Of a stretch of DNA of 64,000 nucleotides, positions 1 to 7,407 are shown piece by piece. Source of the stretch: Paenibacillus sp. MAEPY2 (GTDB lineage: Bacteria > Bacillota > Bacilli > Paenibacillales > Paenibacillaceae). Under the pieces are notes generated by a model, which did no database searches, was not told where the DNA came from, and worked only from the letters and a program-made list of their open reading frames with translations. The DNA is taken from NCBI RefSeq assembly GCF_000499205.1, contig NZ_AWUK01000004.1, forward strand, positions 372,001 to 436,000, read 5' to 3'. How positions within the stretch are numbered: position 1 is the stretch's first letter; every line of letters starts with the position of its first letter. Position numbers and translations under genes: made by a program.

Positions 1-837
1 AATCAGCACTGCCGTAGCCTTCTGGGCAATTTCTTCCGCATCCGGTACAATCGCTTCCGATTGGATATACCATAGATGCACAGCCAGGGTTCCTCCCGGC
101 GACAACAGATTAAAGTCCCACATCTCCCCGGAAGTCGATACCCCCGCAGTCAAAATGATGACGGCACTCTCTCCGAATGCTCGACCAGCGGTCAGGCAGA
201 TGCCTGTCATGATTCCGTTCAGGGCTACAGGCAGCAATACATGGCGGATGGTCTGAAGATGCGTTGAGCCTAACGCAAACGATCCATTACGAAGTTCAAC
301 CGGAACCGCCTTGATCGATTCCTCCGTCACTCTTGTGAGCACAGGCAGATTCAGGAAGGCAAGACTGACCGCTGCGCCCAGAATCGTAAGGCCAATCTCA
401 AAATACTCGACAAACAGCGCAATCCCAAACAATCCGAAGATGATGGAGGGCACCGAAGACAGACCCTCCACGCAAATTCTCACGATCTCCATGAGCTTGT
501 TGTTTGGCGCAAATTCTGCCAGATAGATTCCGGCTGCCATACCAATCGGAATGGAGATGAGCAGGGAGAGAATCAACACATAGAACGAGTTGAACAGCGC
601 CGGGCCAATTCCGCCCCCTTCTTCAATCTCGCTCGGCACCCCGTACAGGAAATCCCAGCTCAGCAAAGGCAGCCCCTTTTCCAGAAGCAAGAACAACAAT
701 CCGACGATGAATAAAATGACGATAATGCCTATACCCCATACCAAACCTGTAAAAAGCTTGTCCATGAACATGGAACTGCTCCGCCGTTTGGCAAATGAAT
801 AGGTGGGGACCGGAGTTGCCTGCTTTTTTATACTCAT
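1..837 (-). CDS. pstA: Phosphate ABC transporter permease PstA (C-terminus cut by window edge)
   Basis: This is the second membrane subunit of the high-affinity PstSCAB phosphate importer. Reading the minus strand from 837 gives 279 codons without a stop, running off the left edge; the family is about 295-300 residues, so only the last helix or so is missing. A basic N-terminus is followed by several hydrophobic helices, and the inner-membrane permease signature (Glu-Ser-Ile-Lys-Ala-Val-Pro, then Ala-Leu-Gly) lies in the central cytoplasmic loop, where the ATPase PstB docks. The start overlaps the pstC stop in an ATGA arrangement, which implies translational coupling. pstB would be expected just beyond the left edge. 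The family call is firm; the missing end cannot be judged. Confidence 0.95.
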   Translation of the reverse strand, partial: MSIKKQATPVPTYSFAKRRSSSMFMDKLFTGLVWGIGIIVILFIVGLLFLLLEKGLPLLSWDFLYGVPSEIEEGGGIGPALFNSFYVLILSLLISIPIGMAAGIYLAEFAPNNKLMEIVRICVEGLSSVPSIIFGLFGIALFVEYFEIGLTILGAAVSLAFLNLPVLTRVTEESIKAVPVELRNGSFALGSTHLQTIRHVLLPVALNGIMTGICLTAGRAFGESAVIILTAGVSTSGEMWDFNLLSPGGTLAVHLWYIQSEAIVPDAEEIAQKATAVLI

Positions 838-1802
838 GAGAAGTGTCCCCCTTTCTTCTGAAGCATTCTCACTGCTACGATCATCAGGATGGAAATCGCG
901 AGCAGGATAAAGCCCATCATGTACAGGCCATGATTCCAGGTCGAATCGAATTCCACACTAGAGATCTGCATGACAATATTACTGGTCAGCACTGCAGTGG
1001 GCGTGAACAGACTGTTTGCAAGCTGTGCCGTATTCCCGATAACCATTACTACAGCCATCGTCTCCCCAATGGCGCGGGTCATTCCGAGAATGACAGCATA
1101 CATGATCCCGCTTCTCGCCGCAGGCAGAACCACACGGATTACAGTTTGAAACCGGTTGGCACCGAGTGCATATGCAGCGTCCCGGTACTTGTTCGGTACA
1201 GCGGATATGGCATCATCACTGATCCGGCTGATTGTGGGAAGCACCATGATCGTAAGAACGATGGACGCCGCAAGTAAACCGTCCGCCAGATCATGTCCAC
1301 TGAGATTCCGGAGCCAGGGAATGAGGATTGTCAGTCCCAAGAAACCGTACACCACGGAAGGGATACCAACCAGCAAATCCAGGACAGGACGCAGCGTTTG
1401 GCGAAGCCATTTCGGCGTCATTTCGGCCAAAAACACGGCAATAATGACAGAGATCGGAACGGCAAACAGCATGGTAAGACCGGTCAAGGCCAGCGTTCCC
1501 AAGATAAAGATCAGTGCCCCGTAATGTTCATTTTCCGGGTCCCAGTTGGTGGAGAAGAAGAACTCGGTCAGTGAAACGTCCGCAAAGGTGAGCACGCCTG
1601 TGCGAAGCATAAGAACCAGAATGCATAACAGGACCAGGCAAACAAACAGTGTACTGCCGATGCAAACCATACGAAACAGTTTGTTGGACCACCTTAGACG
1701 GGCCTTGCGGTCGAACCTTGTGCCCGAACCGGGAGCCTTGCCAAGGCTTGAGTCGAGCTCACTTGGAGCAGCGCTGTTCGTGGATGGATTCAAATCGATC
1801 AT
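834..1802 (-). CDS. pstC: Phosphate ABC transporter permease PstC
   Basis: This is a membrane permease of the Pst phosphate importer, 322 residues, normal for the family. A roughly 40-residue cytoplasmic N-terminus precedes about six hydrophobic helices. The permease (EAA-like) loop reads Ile-Ser-Asp-Asp-Ala-Ile-Ser-Ala-Val-Pro followed by Ala-Leu-Gly-Ala-Asn-Arg, and a Gly-Glu-Thr-Met-Ala motif follows in a later helix, all typical of PstC. The ATG at 1802 has a Shine-Dalgarno site (AAAGGAAG) 8-9 bases upstream. The gene sits between pstS and pstA on the minus strand and overlaps pstA by four bases, so it is co-transcribed with them. Confidence 0.96.
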   Translation of the reverse strand: MIDLNPSTNSAAPSELDSSLGKAPGSGTRFDRKARLRWSNKLFRMVCIGSTLFVCLVLLCILVLMLRTGVLTFADVSLTEFFFSTNWDPENEHYGALIFILGTLALTGLTMLFAVPISVIIAVFLAEMTPKWLRQTLRPVLDLLVGIPSVVYGFLGLTILIPWLRNLSGHDLADGLLAASIVLTIMVLPTISRISDDAISAVPNKYRDAAYALGANRFQTVIRVVLPAARSGIMYAVILGMTRAIGETMAVVMVIGNTAQLANSLFTPTAVLTSNIVMQISSVEFDSTWNHGLYMMGFILLAISILMIVAVRMLQKKGGHFS

Positions 1803-1828
1803 GAAGGACTCTTCCTTTCACATAGAGA

Positions 1829-1861
1829 AGCCAGCTTGGCGACCGTGCGCAGAAGCTGGCT
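1829..1861 (-). other. Intercistronic stem-loop between pstS and pstC
   Basis: A perfect 9-bp stem (AGCCAGCTT pairing with AAGCTGGCT) with a 15-base loop lies in the 106-base gap between pstS and pstC. No T-run follows on the transcribed strand, so it is not a classic terminator. Such hairpins after binding-protein genes often protect the upstream mRNA and give more binding protein than permease; that role is inferred. Confidence 0.6.
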
Positions 1862-1908
1862 ATCCCTTTCCTTATGAAATACACAAATGGCGAACGTTCG
1901 CAGCCTTG

Positions 1909-2772
1909 TTATTTAACGGCAGCAAGCGGAATGAATTTCAGCTTTTTCAGAGAACCGTTCTGGAACTTGCTGCTTTGGATATACTCGATGAACGCTTTAG
2001 TTGCTCCTGTAGGTTGACCTTTGGTCATGTAATATCCAATGCCCCATACTTTATATGTTTTGTTCAGGACGTTTTTCTCAGTTGGTGCTACACCATTGAT
2101 CGATACAGCCTTCATTTTGCTAGTTACATAAGGAAGGTCAATATAACCAATCGCATTAGGTGTCGTTTCAATCGTGGTTTTCATATCACCGCTGGAGCCA
2201 ACCTCTTTGTAGTTGTCGCCTTTGCTCATAAAGTCCTTACCATCCAGTGCTTTTTGTTGGAAGTTAACTCGTGTGCCGGAACCAAACTTACGGTTAACCA
2301 CAACGATGTTGGCATCCGATCCGCCAACTTCCTTCCAGTTTGTCACTTTGCCGGAGAAGATGTCCTGCAGTTGTTTGGTTGTCAAATTGCTTACACCCAC
2401 ATTGCTGTTCACAACAGCCGTGAACACTGTTACAGCTACCGGGTTGGCTACCAAGCCATCAAATTTCTTGAAGCCAGGTACATCTTTGGATGCATCCCAG
2501 TCCACAGCACCAATGTCCGCGATCCCTTTACGAACGGATTGAGGACCTGTGATGGAACCTGCTGCGGAAGCGGAGATTTTGACTTTTGGATTATCTTTCT
2601 TGAATTCACTGGCAGCCTGAAGCGTGAGCGGAAGCAGCGCTGAGGAACCGTTAATGACAATTTTGCCTTTCTCTGTGCTCTTGGCAGCAGATGCCGTCGT
2701 TGCGCCACCAAGTCCACCAATTAGAGATACAGCCATAAGCATTGCTGTGAAGGGCTTGATCCATTTTTTCAT
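1909..2772 (-). CDS. pstS: Phosphate-binding protein PstS
   Basis: This is the extracellular phosphate-binding subunit of the Pst importer, 287 residues. The N-terminus has a Sec signal peptide (MKKW, a hydrophobic stretch, then an Ala-Ser-Ala-type cleavage site near residue 29). The mature protein starts with the PstS hallmark Ile-Asn-Gly-Ser-Ser-Ala-Leu and carries the phosphate-loop-like Arg-Lys-Phe-Gly-Ser-Gly-Thr-Arg segment. Unusually, the signal region has no lipobox cysteine, whereas most Gram-positive PstS proteins are lipoproteins. How it stays at the cell surface is unclear. The start has a GAGAGGAG ribosome site. The gene begins 54 bases after the stalk-protein gene and probably shares its Pho-controlled transcript. 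Confidence 0.93.
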   Translation of the reverse strand: MKKWIKPFTAMLMAVSLIGGLGGATTASAAKSTEKGKIVINGSSALLPLTLQAASEFKKDNPKVKISASAAGSITGPQSVRKGIADIGAVDWDASKDVPGFKKFDGLVANPVAVTVFTAVVNSNVGVSNLTTKQLQDIFSGKVTNWKEVGGSDANIVVVNRKFGSGTRVNFQQKALDGKDFMSKGDNYKEVGSSGDMKTTIETTPNAIGYIDLPYVTSKMKAVSINGVAPTEKNVLNKTYKVWGIGYYMTKGQPTGATKAFIEYIQSSKFQNGSLKKLKFIPLAAVK

Positions 2773-2826
2773 GTTAATTAAACTCCTCTCGAATTAAAAA
2801 GCTTTAATGTTACTTCATGTCAAACA

Positions 2827-4227
2827 TTACTTCGTAACAGCTCTCCAGCTGCCACCAGCTTGTACCAGAACTCGGCCGTTCTCCACCACAGAGATTTGCG
2901 ATCCGGCAAGGGAAATGGAAGATACATCGGAAGATACGGTGTACAGCTTGGTTTGTTTGCCAGTTACCGGGTCAATCGAAAGGATCACACTATTGCTGTC
3001 ATCCTGGGCCGCCAGTACATACAAGATGCCACCCGACAGAATCGCTTGCTCTACATCGTACTCGGCATACACTGGAGTGGACTTTTGAGATGAATCCACA
3101 GACAGCAATGATGCTTTACCGTCTTCCGAAGGTACACTCACGTAGTAGGCTTTTTGGCCGTCAGCAGACCATACAAATACCTTGTCGTCTGTTGATGTTG
3201 TGAGCTTCACAGCCTCTGGTTTTGCATCTCCTGTGTTATACGAAAATATTTGCTGTTGATTTGCTGAAAAATCGATGGACACATTGTCCTCATCCACATT
3301 GGTTGCATCGGACGTTACCTTACCCAGTGTTGTAACGGTGTAGATGAATTTTTGGCCGTCCGCAGAAACATTCAGGTTTTCCTTGTAGTCCACCTTGTCT
3401 TCGACCAATTTCGTTATCGCGCCATCTGCCAGATTCAGCTTAGCAATGACGGACCCTTTATCCCCTTGCATGAAGTAGATTGCATTCCCGTCAGCAGACC
3501 ATACCAACTCAGGCTTGATGCTGTCGTCGCTTGTGATCAGTTTCGAAGCCTTCGTCTTCAGATCGATAACGTATACGGCTCCTTCCGCATTCGTATATGC
3601 CGCTTGTTCCCCGCTCGGGGACACCACGAGATCCGATCCGCCATCAGTCGTTAACAACAGATCGTATTGACCACTTGTCGTATTTACAAGATAATCGGTT
3701 CTTCCGTTATCATCGCTCCTGGAGACGATCAGCTTGTCAGCTCCAGCAAAACGTGGATTCTCCACACCGTCGATGAGTGCCACCGTGCTGACTTCAAGCT
3801 GCCCGCCTCTCATTACGATGGTTCCGCCTACGCTGGTTACCAAGGGACGAAGGGCAATATAACTTGTACCACCAATGATGGTAACCGGTTGATTCAGATT
3901 CACCTTGACGTCATCTACCACGATTTGTTTGCTATTGTTTTGGAGCGTTACGTTGTGATCATTCAACTTGATCATTGTCGTTCCACTATTCACTTCTGCT
4001 TGCGCGCCAATGGCTTTGATCACATCACGAAGTGACACAAGTGTCTCGCCATGTTGAACGATGGAACGAACCACGACGCTGTTACCGTTTATTGTAAGCG
4101 TGGAATTTTGCACCTGAGCTGCATTAGCCGCAGGTTTCACTGCAGGAGCAGCCGATACTGCACTGACTACAGAAGTACCTAACACTGTGGCTACCATGGA
4201 CACTACTAACGCCTTTTTCATTGACAT
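2827..4227 (-). CDS. Secreted stalk-domain / TolB-like beta-propeller protein
   Basis: The product is a 466-residue secreted protein of unknown function. It has a signal peptide ending near Ala-Ala-Pro (residue ~27), then a copper-amine-oxidase N-terminal-like stalk domain (residues ~45-150, with the Val-Ser-Leu-Arg-Asp-Val and Ile-Ala-Leu-Arg-Pro-Leu repeats typical of that fold). A C-terminal region (~155-466) of repeated Ser-Ala-Asp-Gly-type blades resembles TolB/WD40-like propellers. No catalytic residues are visible; the stalk name reflects homology, not amine oxidase activity. It is the first gene behind the Pho-box-like promoter and lies directly upstream of pstS, so a role in phosphate scavenging or surface sensing is a reasonable inference. 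An alternative start is the second ATG, two codons later. Confidence 0.8.
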   Translation of the reverse strand: MSMKKALVVSMVATVLGTSVVSAVSAAPAVKPAANAAQVQNSTLTINGNSVVVRSIVQHGETLVSLRDVIKAIGAQAEVNSGTTMIKLNDHNVTLQNNSKQIVVDDVKVNLNQPVTIIGGTSYIALRPLVTSVGGTIVMRGGQLEVSTVALIDGVENPRFAGADKLIVSRSDDNGRTDYLVNTTSGQYDLLLTTDGGSDLVVSPSGEQAAYTNAEGAVYVIDLKTKASKLITSDDSIKPELVWSADGNAIYFMQGDKGSVIAKLNLADGAITKLVEDKVDYKENLNVSADGQKFIYTVTTLGKVTSDATNVDEDNVSIDFSANQQQIFSYNTGDAKPEAVKLTTSTDDKVFVWSADGQKAYYVSVPSEDGKASLLSVDSSQKSTPVYAEYDVEQAILSGGILYVLAAQDDSNSVILSIDPVTGKQTKLYTVSSDVSSISLAGSQISVVENGRVLVQAGGSWRAVTK

Positions 4228-4381
4228 TGGCTCTTGTCACCCTTCTCTTATCCATTTAATTTGTCTTGTTTTGTCGTGCCCTGCTGTCTGGTATTCTGCA
4301 TGTATCGTCTTTATGAGAGCTTGTCCGGCTCATCCCCCCAAACTTCCACGTTCATAGTAAAAATGACCTATCACGATTGTA

Positions 4382-4435
4382 ATTATAGGAGTGATATGTA
4401 ATCGGGAAATCCTGGAATTGTTAACGAATTGTCAA
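4382..4435 (-). promoter_or_regulatory. Pho-box-like promoter of the stalk protein-pst operon
   Basis: On the minus strand hexamers recur every 11 bases: TTGACA (4435-4430), TTAACA (4424-4419), a poor AGGATT (4413-4408) and ATTACA (4402-4397). A TATAAT -10 box follows nine bases later (4387-4382). The 6+5 periodicity is that of PhoP-activated promoters in Bacillus. It places the stalk protein and pst genes under phosphate-starvation control with a leader of about 150 bases. Confidence 0.72.
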
Positions 4436-4447
4436 TGTTTTCATCAC

Positions 4448-4490
4448 AAAAAAAAAGAGTCACTGGAAGTTGATCCACGACTCTCTTTTT
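4448..4490 (-). terminator. Rho-independent terminator of the aldo/keto reductase gene
   Basis: On the minus strand an AGAGTC/GACTCT stem with a partly paired interior is followed by nine T residues (4456-4448). It lies just past the aldo/keto reductase stop and upstream of the Pho promoter. Confidence 0.75.
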
Positions 4491-4502
4491 GGGCTTATTT
4501 TC

Positions 4503-5369
4503 CTAGATAAAAAGTTTCATCAATTTATTATAGATCGGATTTACAATATAACCCGTCGGATGGATCGAGTATCTCTTCCCCGTATTCAGACGGCTGATCT
4601 TCTCCATTTCTTCCGTGGACAGCTCAAAATCAAAGATCTCACTATTCTCTCTGATCCGCTTTGGTTTGGATGATTTGGGAATCAGGATGACGCCCCGTTC
4701 CAGATGCCAACGCAAAATGACTTGAGCCACTGTCTTGCGATGATGATCAGCGATTTCCTTCAATACAGGATGCTGCAACAATACCTTGTTCCCCTGCCCC
4801 AACGGACCCCACGCCTCATGCAAAATCTGATATTTGTCCATATAGGCTCGTAATTCGTTCTGCGGAAACTCCGGGTGGGTCTCAATCTGGTTAATCATCG
4901 GAAAGATTTTCGCGTGCTTCCTTAATTCCTCCAGATGCTGAATCTCAAAGTTCGCGACCCCGATGACTCTGATCTTGCCTTCCTCATATAATTCCTCCAT
5001 GGCTTTCCACGTTTCGATATACTTGGGCGAGGCAAAATGGATTAAGTACATATCGAGGTAATCGACACCCAGCTTGTTTATCGTTTCCTGGAAAGCTTTC
5101 TTGGTCGCTTCATAGCCATGATCCGTATTCCAGACTTTCGACGTGATAAAAAATTGCTCGCGCGGGATCTGACTATGCCGAATCTCTGCCCCCAGCGCTT
5201 TCTCATTCCCATAGATGCGGGCGGTATCAAAATGTCGGTACCCGACCTGAATGGCCTCGCGAATCGCTGTTGTAAATTCTGCTTCTTTCGTTATTTTGTA
5301 AACCCCGAAACCCAATTGGGGGATGGGAACCCCGTTTTTGGCTTCAACCACTGTTGTATGCAAATTCAT
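4503..5369 (-). CDS. Aldo/keto reductase
   Basis: This is a NADPH-dependent carbonyl reductase of the AKR superfamily, 288 residues from the chosen ATG. The TIM-barrel motifs are clear: Gly-Phe-Gly-Val-Tyr-Lys near the N-terminus, His-Phe-Asp-Thr-Ala with the catalytic Asp, Tyr-Gly-Asn-Glu (catalytic Tyr), Ser-Lys-Val-Trp (catalytic Lys), a His in the Leu-Ile-His-Phe strand, and the cofactor-binding Ile-Pro-Lys-Ser-Ser-Lys-Pro-Lys-Arg loop. The start at 5369 is preferred over the ATG at 5387 because an AGGAG site lies between them. It follows an Rrf2 regulator, and a perfect palindrome sits in its promoter, so it is probably that regulator's target. The substrate is unknown. Confidence 0.9.
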   Translation of the reverse strand: MNLHTTVVEAKNGVPIPQLGFGVYKITKEAEFTTAIREAIQVGYRHFDTARIYGNEKALGAEIRHSQIPREQFFITSKVWNTDHGYEATKKAFQETINKLGVDYLDMYLIHFASPKYIETWKAMEELYEEGKIRVIGVANFEIQHLEELRKHAKIFPMINQIETHPEFPQNELRAYMDKYQILHEAWGPLGQGNKVLLQHPVLKEIADHHRKTVAQVILRWHLERGVILIPKSSKPKRIRENSEIFDFELSTEEMEKISRLNTGKRYSIHPTGYIVNPIYNKLMKLFI

Positions 5370-5402
5370 TTTGACTGCTCCTCTCATAATAAAAAGAAAT
5401 AT

Positions 5403-5425
5403 ACTAGATATATATTATATCTAGT
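5403..5425. promoter_or_regulatory. Perfect palindromic operator upstream of the aldo/keto reductase
   Basis: A 10-bp perfect inverted repeat (arms ACTAGATATA and TATATCTAGT, spacer TAT) lies 34 bases before the reductase start, in the place of its promoter. A degenerate copy with the same 10-3-10 layout overlaps the promoter of the Rrf2 gene. It is the likely binding site of that regulator. Confidence 0.75.
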
Positions 5426-5443
5426 TAAACCCAAAAAAAGAGG

Positions 5444-5875
5444 TTAACCCTTTTTCTCTTCATCGAACAGATCGGTTAACCGTATGTCTTTTAAATAATT
5501 CTGCATGGCGATCTCCGCGCCTTCCAGATGATGAAGGACCTTTTGCTTCACGTCGTCCACGTCTTGTCCTTGGAGTGTTACATCGGTATGAACTTTAAAC
5601 AAGGCTTTGCCGGGTTCAACAGCGAGAAAGACATCCAACAACGTCACTTCAGATAAAGGCTTTGCCAGCAATATGCCACCCTTGGCCCCTTCTTTTGCCA
5701 TTGTCAGATTGGCATTGTTCAGGTTTCGAATGACTTTCACCGTCGTTGGTACGGGAATATTTAATTGCTCCGAAATCAACTTGGTGGACAAATAGTTATA
5801 ACAGTTCTCCTCCGATAGAGCGTGAATATAGAGCAAAATCGAAATTCCTTGAGATAAGGCTGTAGAGTATGCCAT
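5444..5875 (-). CDS. Rrf2-family transcriptional regulator
   Basis: This is a 143-residue winged-helix repressor of the Rrf2 family (YwnA/YwgB-like). The start Met-Ala-Tyr-Ser-Thr-Ala and the recognition-helix segment Ile-Pro-Val-Pro-Thr-Thr-Val-Lys-Val-Ile-Arg fit the family, as does the Gly-Ala-Lys-Gly-Gly wing. It lacks the three-cysteine cluster of iron-sulfur members such as IscR and NsrR; only one cysteine is visible, so a redox or small-molecule signal is more likely than a cluster. The ATG at 5875 is preferred over 5884 because the AGG ribosome site abuts the latter. It probably represses itself and the downstream aldo/keto reductase. Confidence 0.88.
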   Translation of the reverse strand: MAYSTALSQGISILLYIHALSEENCYNYLSTKLISEQLNIPVPTTVKVIRNLNNANLTMAKEGAKGGILLAKPLSEVTLLDVFLAVEPGKALFKVHTDVTLQGQDVDDVKQKVLHHLEGAEIAMQNYLKDIRLTDLFDEEKKG

Positions 5876-5908
5876 TTCATTCATCCTAACTATTTGTTTT
5901 CTGAATAT

Positions 5909-5937
5909 ACTATATATCTCTTATATTTAGTTGTCAA
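5909..5937 (-). promoter_or_regulatory. Promoter and operator of the Rrf2 regulator
   Basis: On the minus strand a consensus -35 TTGACA (5937-5932) is separated by 17 bases from a TATAGT -10 (5914-5909). An imperfect inverted repeat (5909-5931, spacer TCT) fills the space between them. It matches the perfect operator at 5403-5425 in 8 and 9 of 10 positions per arm, so binding would block RNA polymerase. Confidence 0.75.
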
Positions 5938-6077
5938 CCACAAACCATCTCCACAGCAAGATCAAGAAACATTCGGTTGACTGTCCCCCTCCAGTGTAAT
6001 ACAATGCCAATTTCAACTGTATGTCACGTTCACGTCCATATGCACATCATCCTGAACTAAAGAAAGGAGCTGACGGG

Positions 6078-6155
6078 ATGGTTCGAATCGATGCATCCGG
6101 CTCTGGGCAGAGCATTCTTTCCATATTTGCCTGGAGCCTTTTCGAACAGCATTGA
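6078..6155 (+). CDS. Possible 25-residue small ORF
   Basis: A short ORF (ATG at 6078, TGA at 6153) begins 9 bases after a strong AAAGGAG ribosome site and encodes a peptide with a partly hydrophobic C-terminal half. I do not recognise it. It lies in an otherwise gene-free stretch (5885-6214) upstream of the CD3324-like gene and may be a leader peptide or chance. No promoter stands out in this stretch apart from that of the Rrf2 gene. Confidence 0.3.
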   Translation: MVRIDASGSGQSILSIFAWSLFEQH

Positions 6156-6214
6156 AGGTAAGAGCTTTGCCCTTCTATATATCCATTACGTTATATAGAT
6201 AGGAGCAAAATCAG

Positions 6215-6493
6215 ATGAAATACAAAAATGCCGCGTATGTACTGCCACCAGAACTGGTGCAGCACATTCAACAATATATTCAGGGAACCTATTTGTATAT
6301 CCCGGTACAGGAAGAATCTAAGAAACCATGGGGAGCATGTTCCGGTTCGAGAGTCATGTTGCGAAAACGCAATAAGGCGATTGCTGAGGCTCATCAATCT
6401 GGAATTTCTGTTCGTCTTCTGGCACAGCAGTATTACCTGACAGAGCGCAGTATCCGCCGTATCCTGCTTCAGCATAAACGCGGGCAATATTAA
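6215..6493 (+). CDS. CD3324-like small helix-turn-helix protein
   Basis: The 92-residue product matches the pattern I know for CD3324-family proteins: Met-Lys-Tyr-Lys-Asn-Ala, Leu-Pro-Pro-Glu-Leu, a Tyr-Leu-Tyr-Ile-Pro strand, Trp-Gly, Ser-Gly-Ser-Arg, then Arg-Lys-Arg-Asn-Lys. A C-terminal helix-turn-helix (Gly-Ile-Ser-Val-Arg-Leu-Leu-Ala through Arg-Ser-Ile-Arg-Arg-Ile) follows. It is probably a small DNA-binding protein with a Mor-like fold; target and signal are unknown. An AGGAG site lies about 10 bases before the start. Confidence 0.75.
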   Translation: MKYKNAAYVLPPELVQHIQQYIQGTYLYIPVQEESKKPWGACSGSRVMLRKRNKAIAEAHQSGISVRLLAQQYYLTERSIRRILLQHKRGQY

Positions 6494-6580
6494 TACTGCA
6501 TCATGTATGTCCTTGCTCGTTGTTAATAGCATACGGTAATCTGTTTCTGAAGGATCCAAATCAGGAGGTGCCTTTACTTC

Positions 6581-7324
6581 ATGAGTTTATACGTTAAACC
6601 ACTAACTATCGAATTTGAATACAACGGGATGCCGCAGGTGATTACACCTGCCCTGATTGGTGATCAACAGCATACCTTTCTGGTAGATTGCGGGTACGCC
6701 GGCTTCATTCCACATATTGAAAAAGCATTGAATAGACTTGAGTTGTCGTTGTCCAATCTGACTGGCTTAATCATTACCCATCATGACCTGGATCATGTAG
6801 GCTCTCTCGCAGAGATCAAGCGAACCCATCCCCATATCCGGATTATCGCGCATGAACAGGAAGCTCCATATATTAATGGCACGAAAACCTCATTGCGGCT
6901 GGAGCAAGCGCTAGCAACACTTTGCCTTTTGCCCGAAAAAGAGCAGCTCGCAGCGAAGGAATTCATCTGTACGTTGGAAAGAATTGAGCCAAGTCCGGTT
7001 GATCAGACGGTTCATGATTGTGAGCTACTGCCATGGTGTGAAGGCATGGAAATTATACACACACCCGGTCATACACCAGGGCATATATCCATTTATCTTC
7101 CCTCCAGTCGCACTCTGATCGCTGGTGATGCAGTGGTCATTGAGAACAATGGGGAGCTCGGAATCGCCAATCCCCAGCATACACTGGACCTGAAAGAAGC
7201 GGTTCGTTCTGTTCAACGTTTACTTGGATATGAGATCGATACGCTCATTTGCTACCATGGGGGTTATTTTCAAGGGGATGTTCGAAGTGCGCTTCAACGT
7301 CTACATCAATCCTATGCCCCGTGA
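6581..7324 (+). CDS. MBL-fold metallo-hydrolase
   Basis: This is a 247-residue metallo-beta-lactamase-fold hydrolase, probably cytoplasmic. The metal motif reads Thr-His-His-Asp-Leu-Asp-His, the variant in which Asp replaces the second His of HxHxDH, as in YflN-like proteins. His-Thr-Pro-Gly-His-Thr-Pro-Gly-His supplies the next ligand, Ala-Gly-Asp-Ala the bridging Asp, and Cys-Tyr-His-Gly-Gly the last His. The substrate cannot be told from sequence. An AGGAGG site lies about a dozen bases upstream. A strong terminator follows, so it is a single-gene unit or shares a transcript with the CD3324-like gene. Confidence 0.88.
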   Translation: MSLYVKPLTIEFEYNGMPQVITPALIGDQQHTFLVDCGYAGFIPHIEKALNRLELSLSNLTGLIITHHDLDHVGSLAEIKRTHPHIRIIAHEQEAPYINGTKTSLRLEQALATLCLLPEKEQLAAKEFICTLERIEPSPVDQTVHDCELLPWCEGMEIIHTPGHTPGHISIYLPSSRTLIAGDAVVIENNGELGIANPQHTLDLKEAVRSVQRLLGYEIDTLICYHGGYFQGDVRSALQRLHQSYAP

Positions 7325-7330
7325 AACACC

Positions 7331-7363
7331 AATGGCCCATACTTGATGTATGGGCCATTTTTT
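7331..7363. terminator. Bidirectional terminator between convergent genes
   Basis: A 12-bp perfect stem (AATGGCCCATAC / GTATGGGCCATT, loop TTGAT) is followed by a T-run on the plus strand. It ends the MBL hydrolase transcript and may also serve the convergent AraC-operon transcript. Confidence 0.9.
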
Positions 7364-7407
7364 ATGATCATCATTGCTGTCATACGGGTGTATGAACTTT
7401 ACTGAGT

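Noticed and set aside
1546..2643. Plus-strand 365-codon frame antisense to pstC/pstS
   Set aside because: Its translation is Cys/His/Phe-rich with no domain, and it lies opposite two well-recognised pst genes, so it is a shadow of their codon usage.
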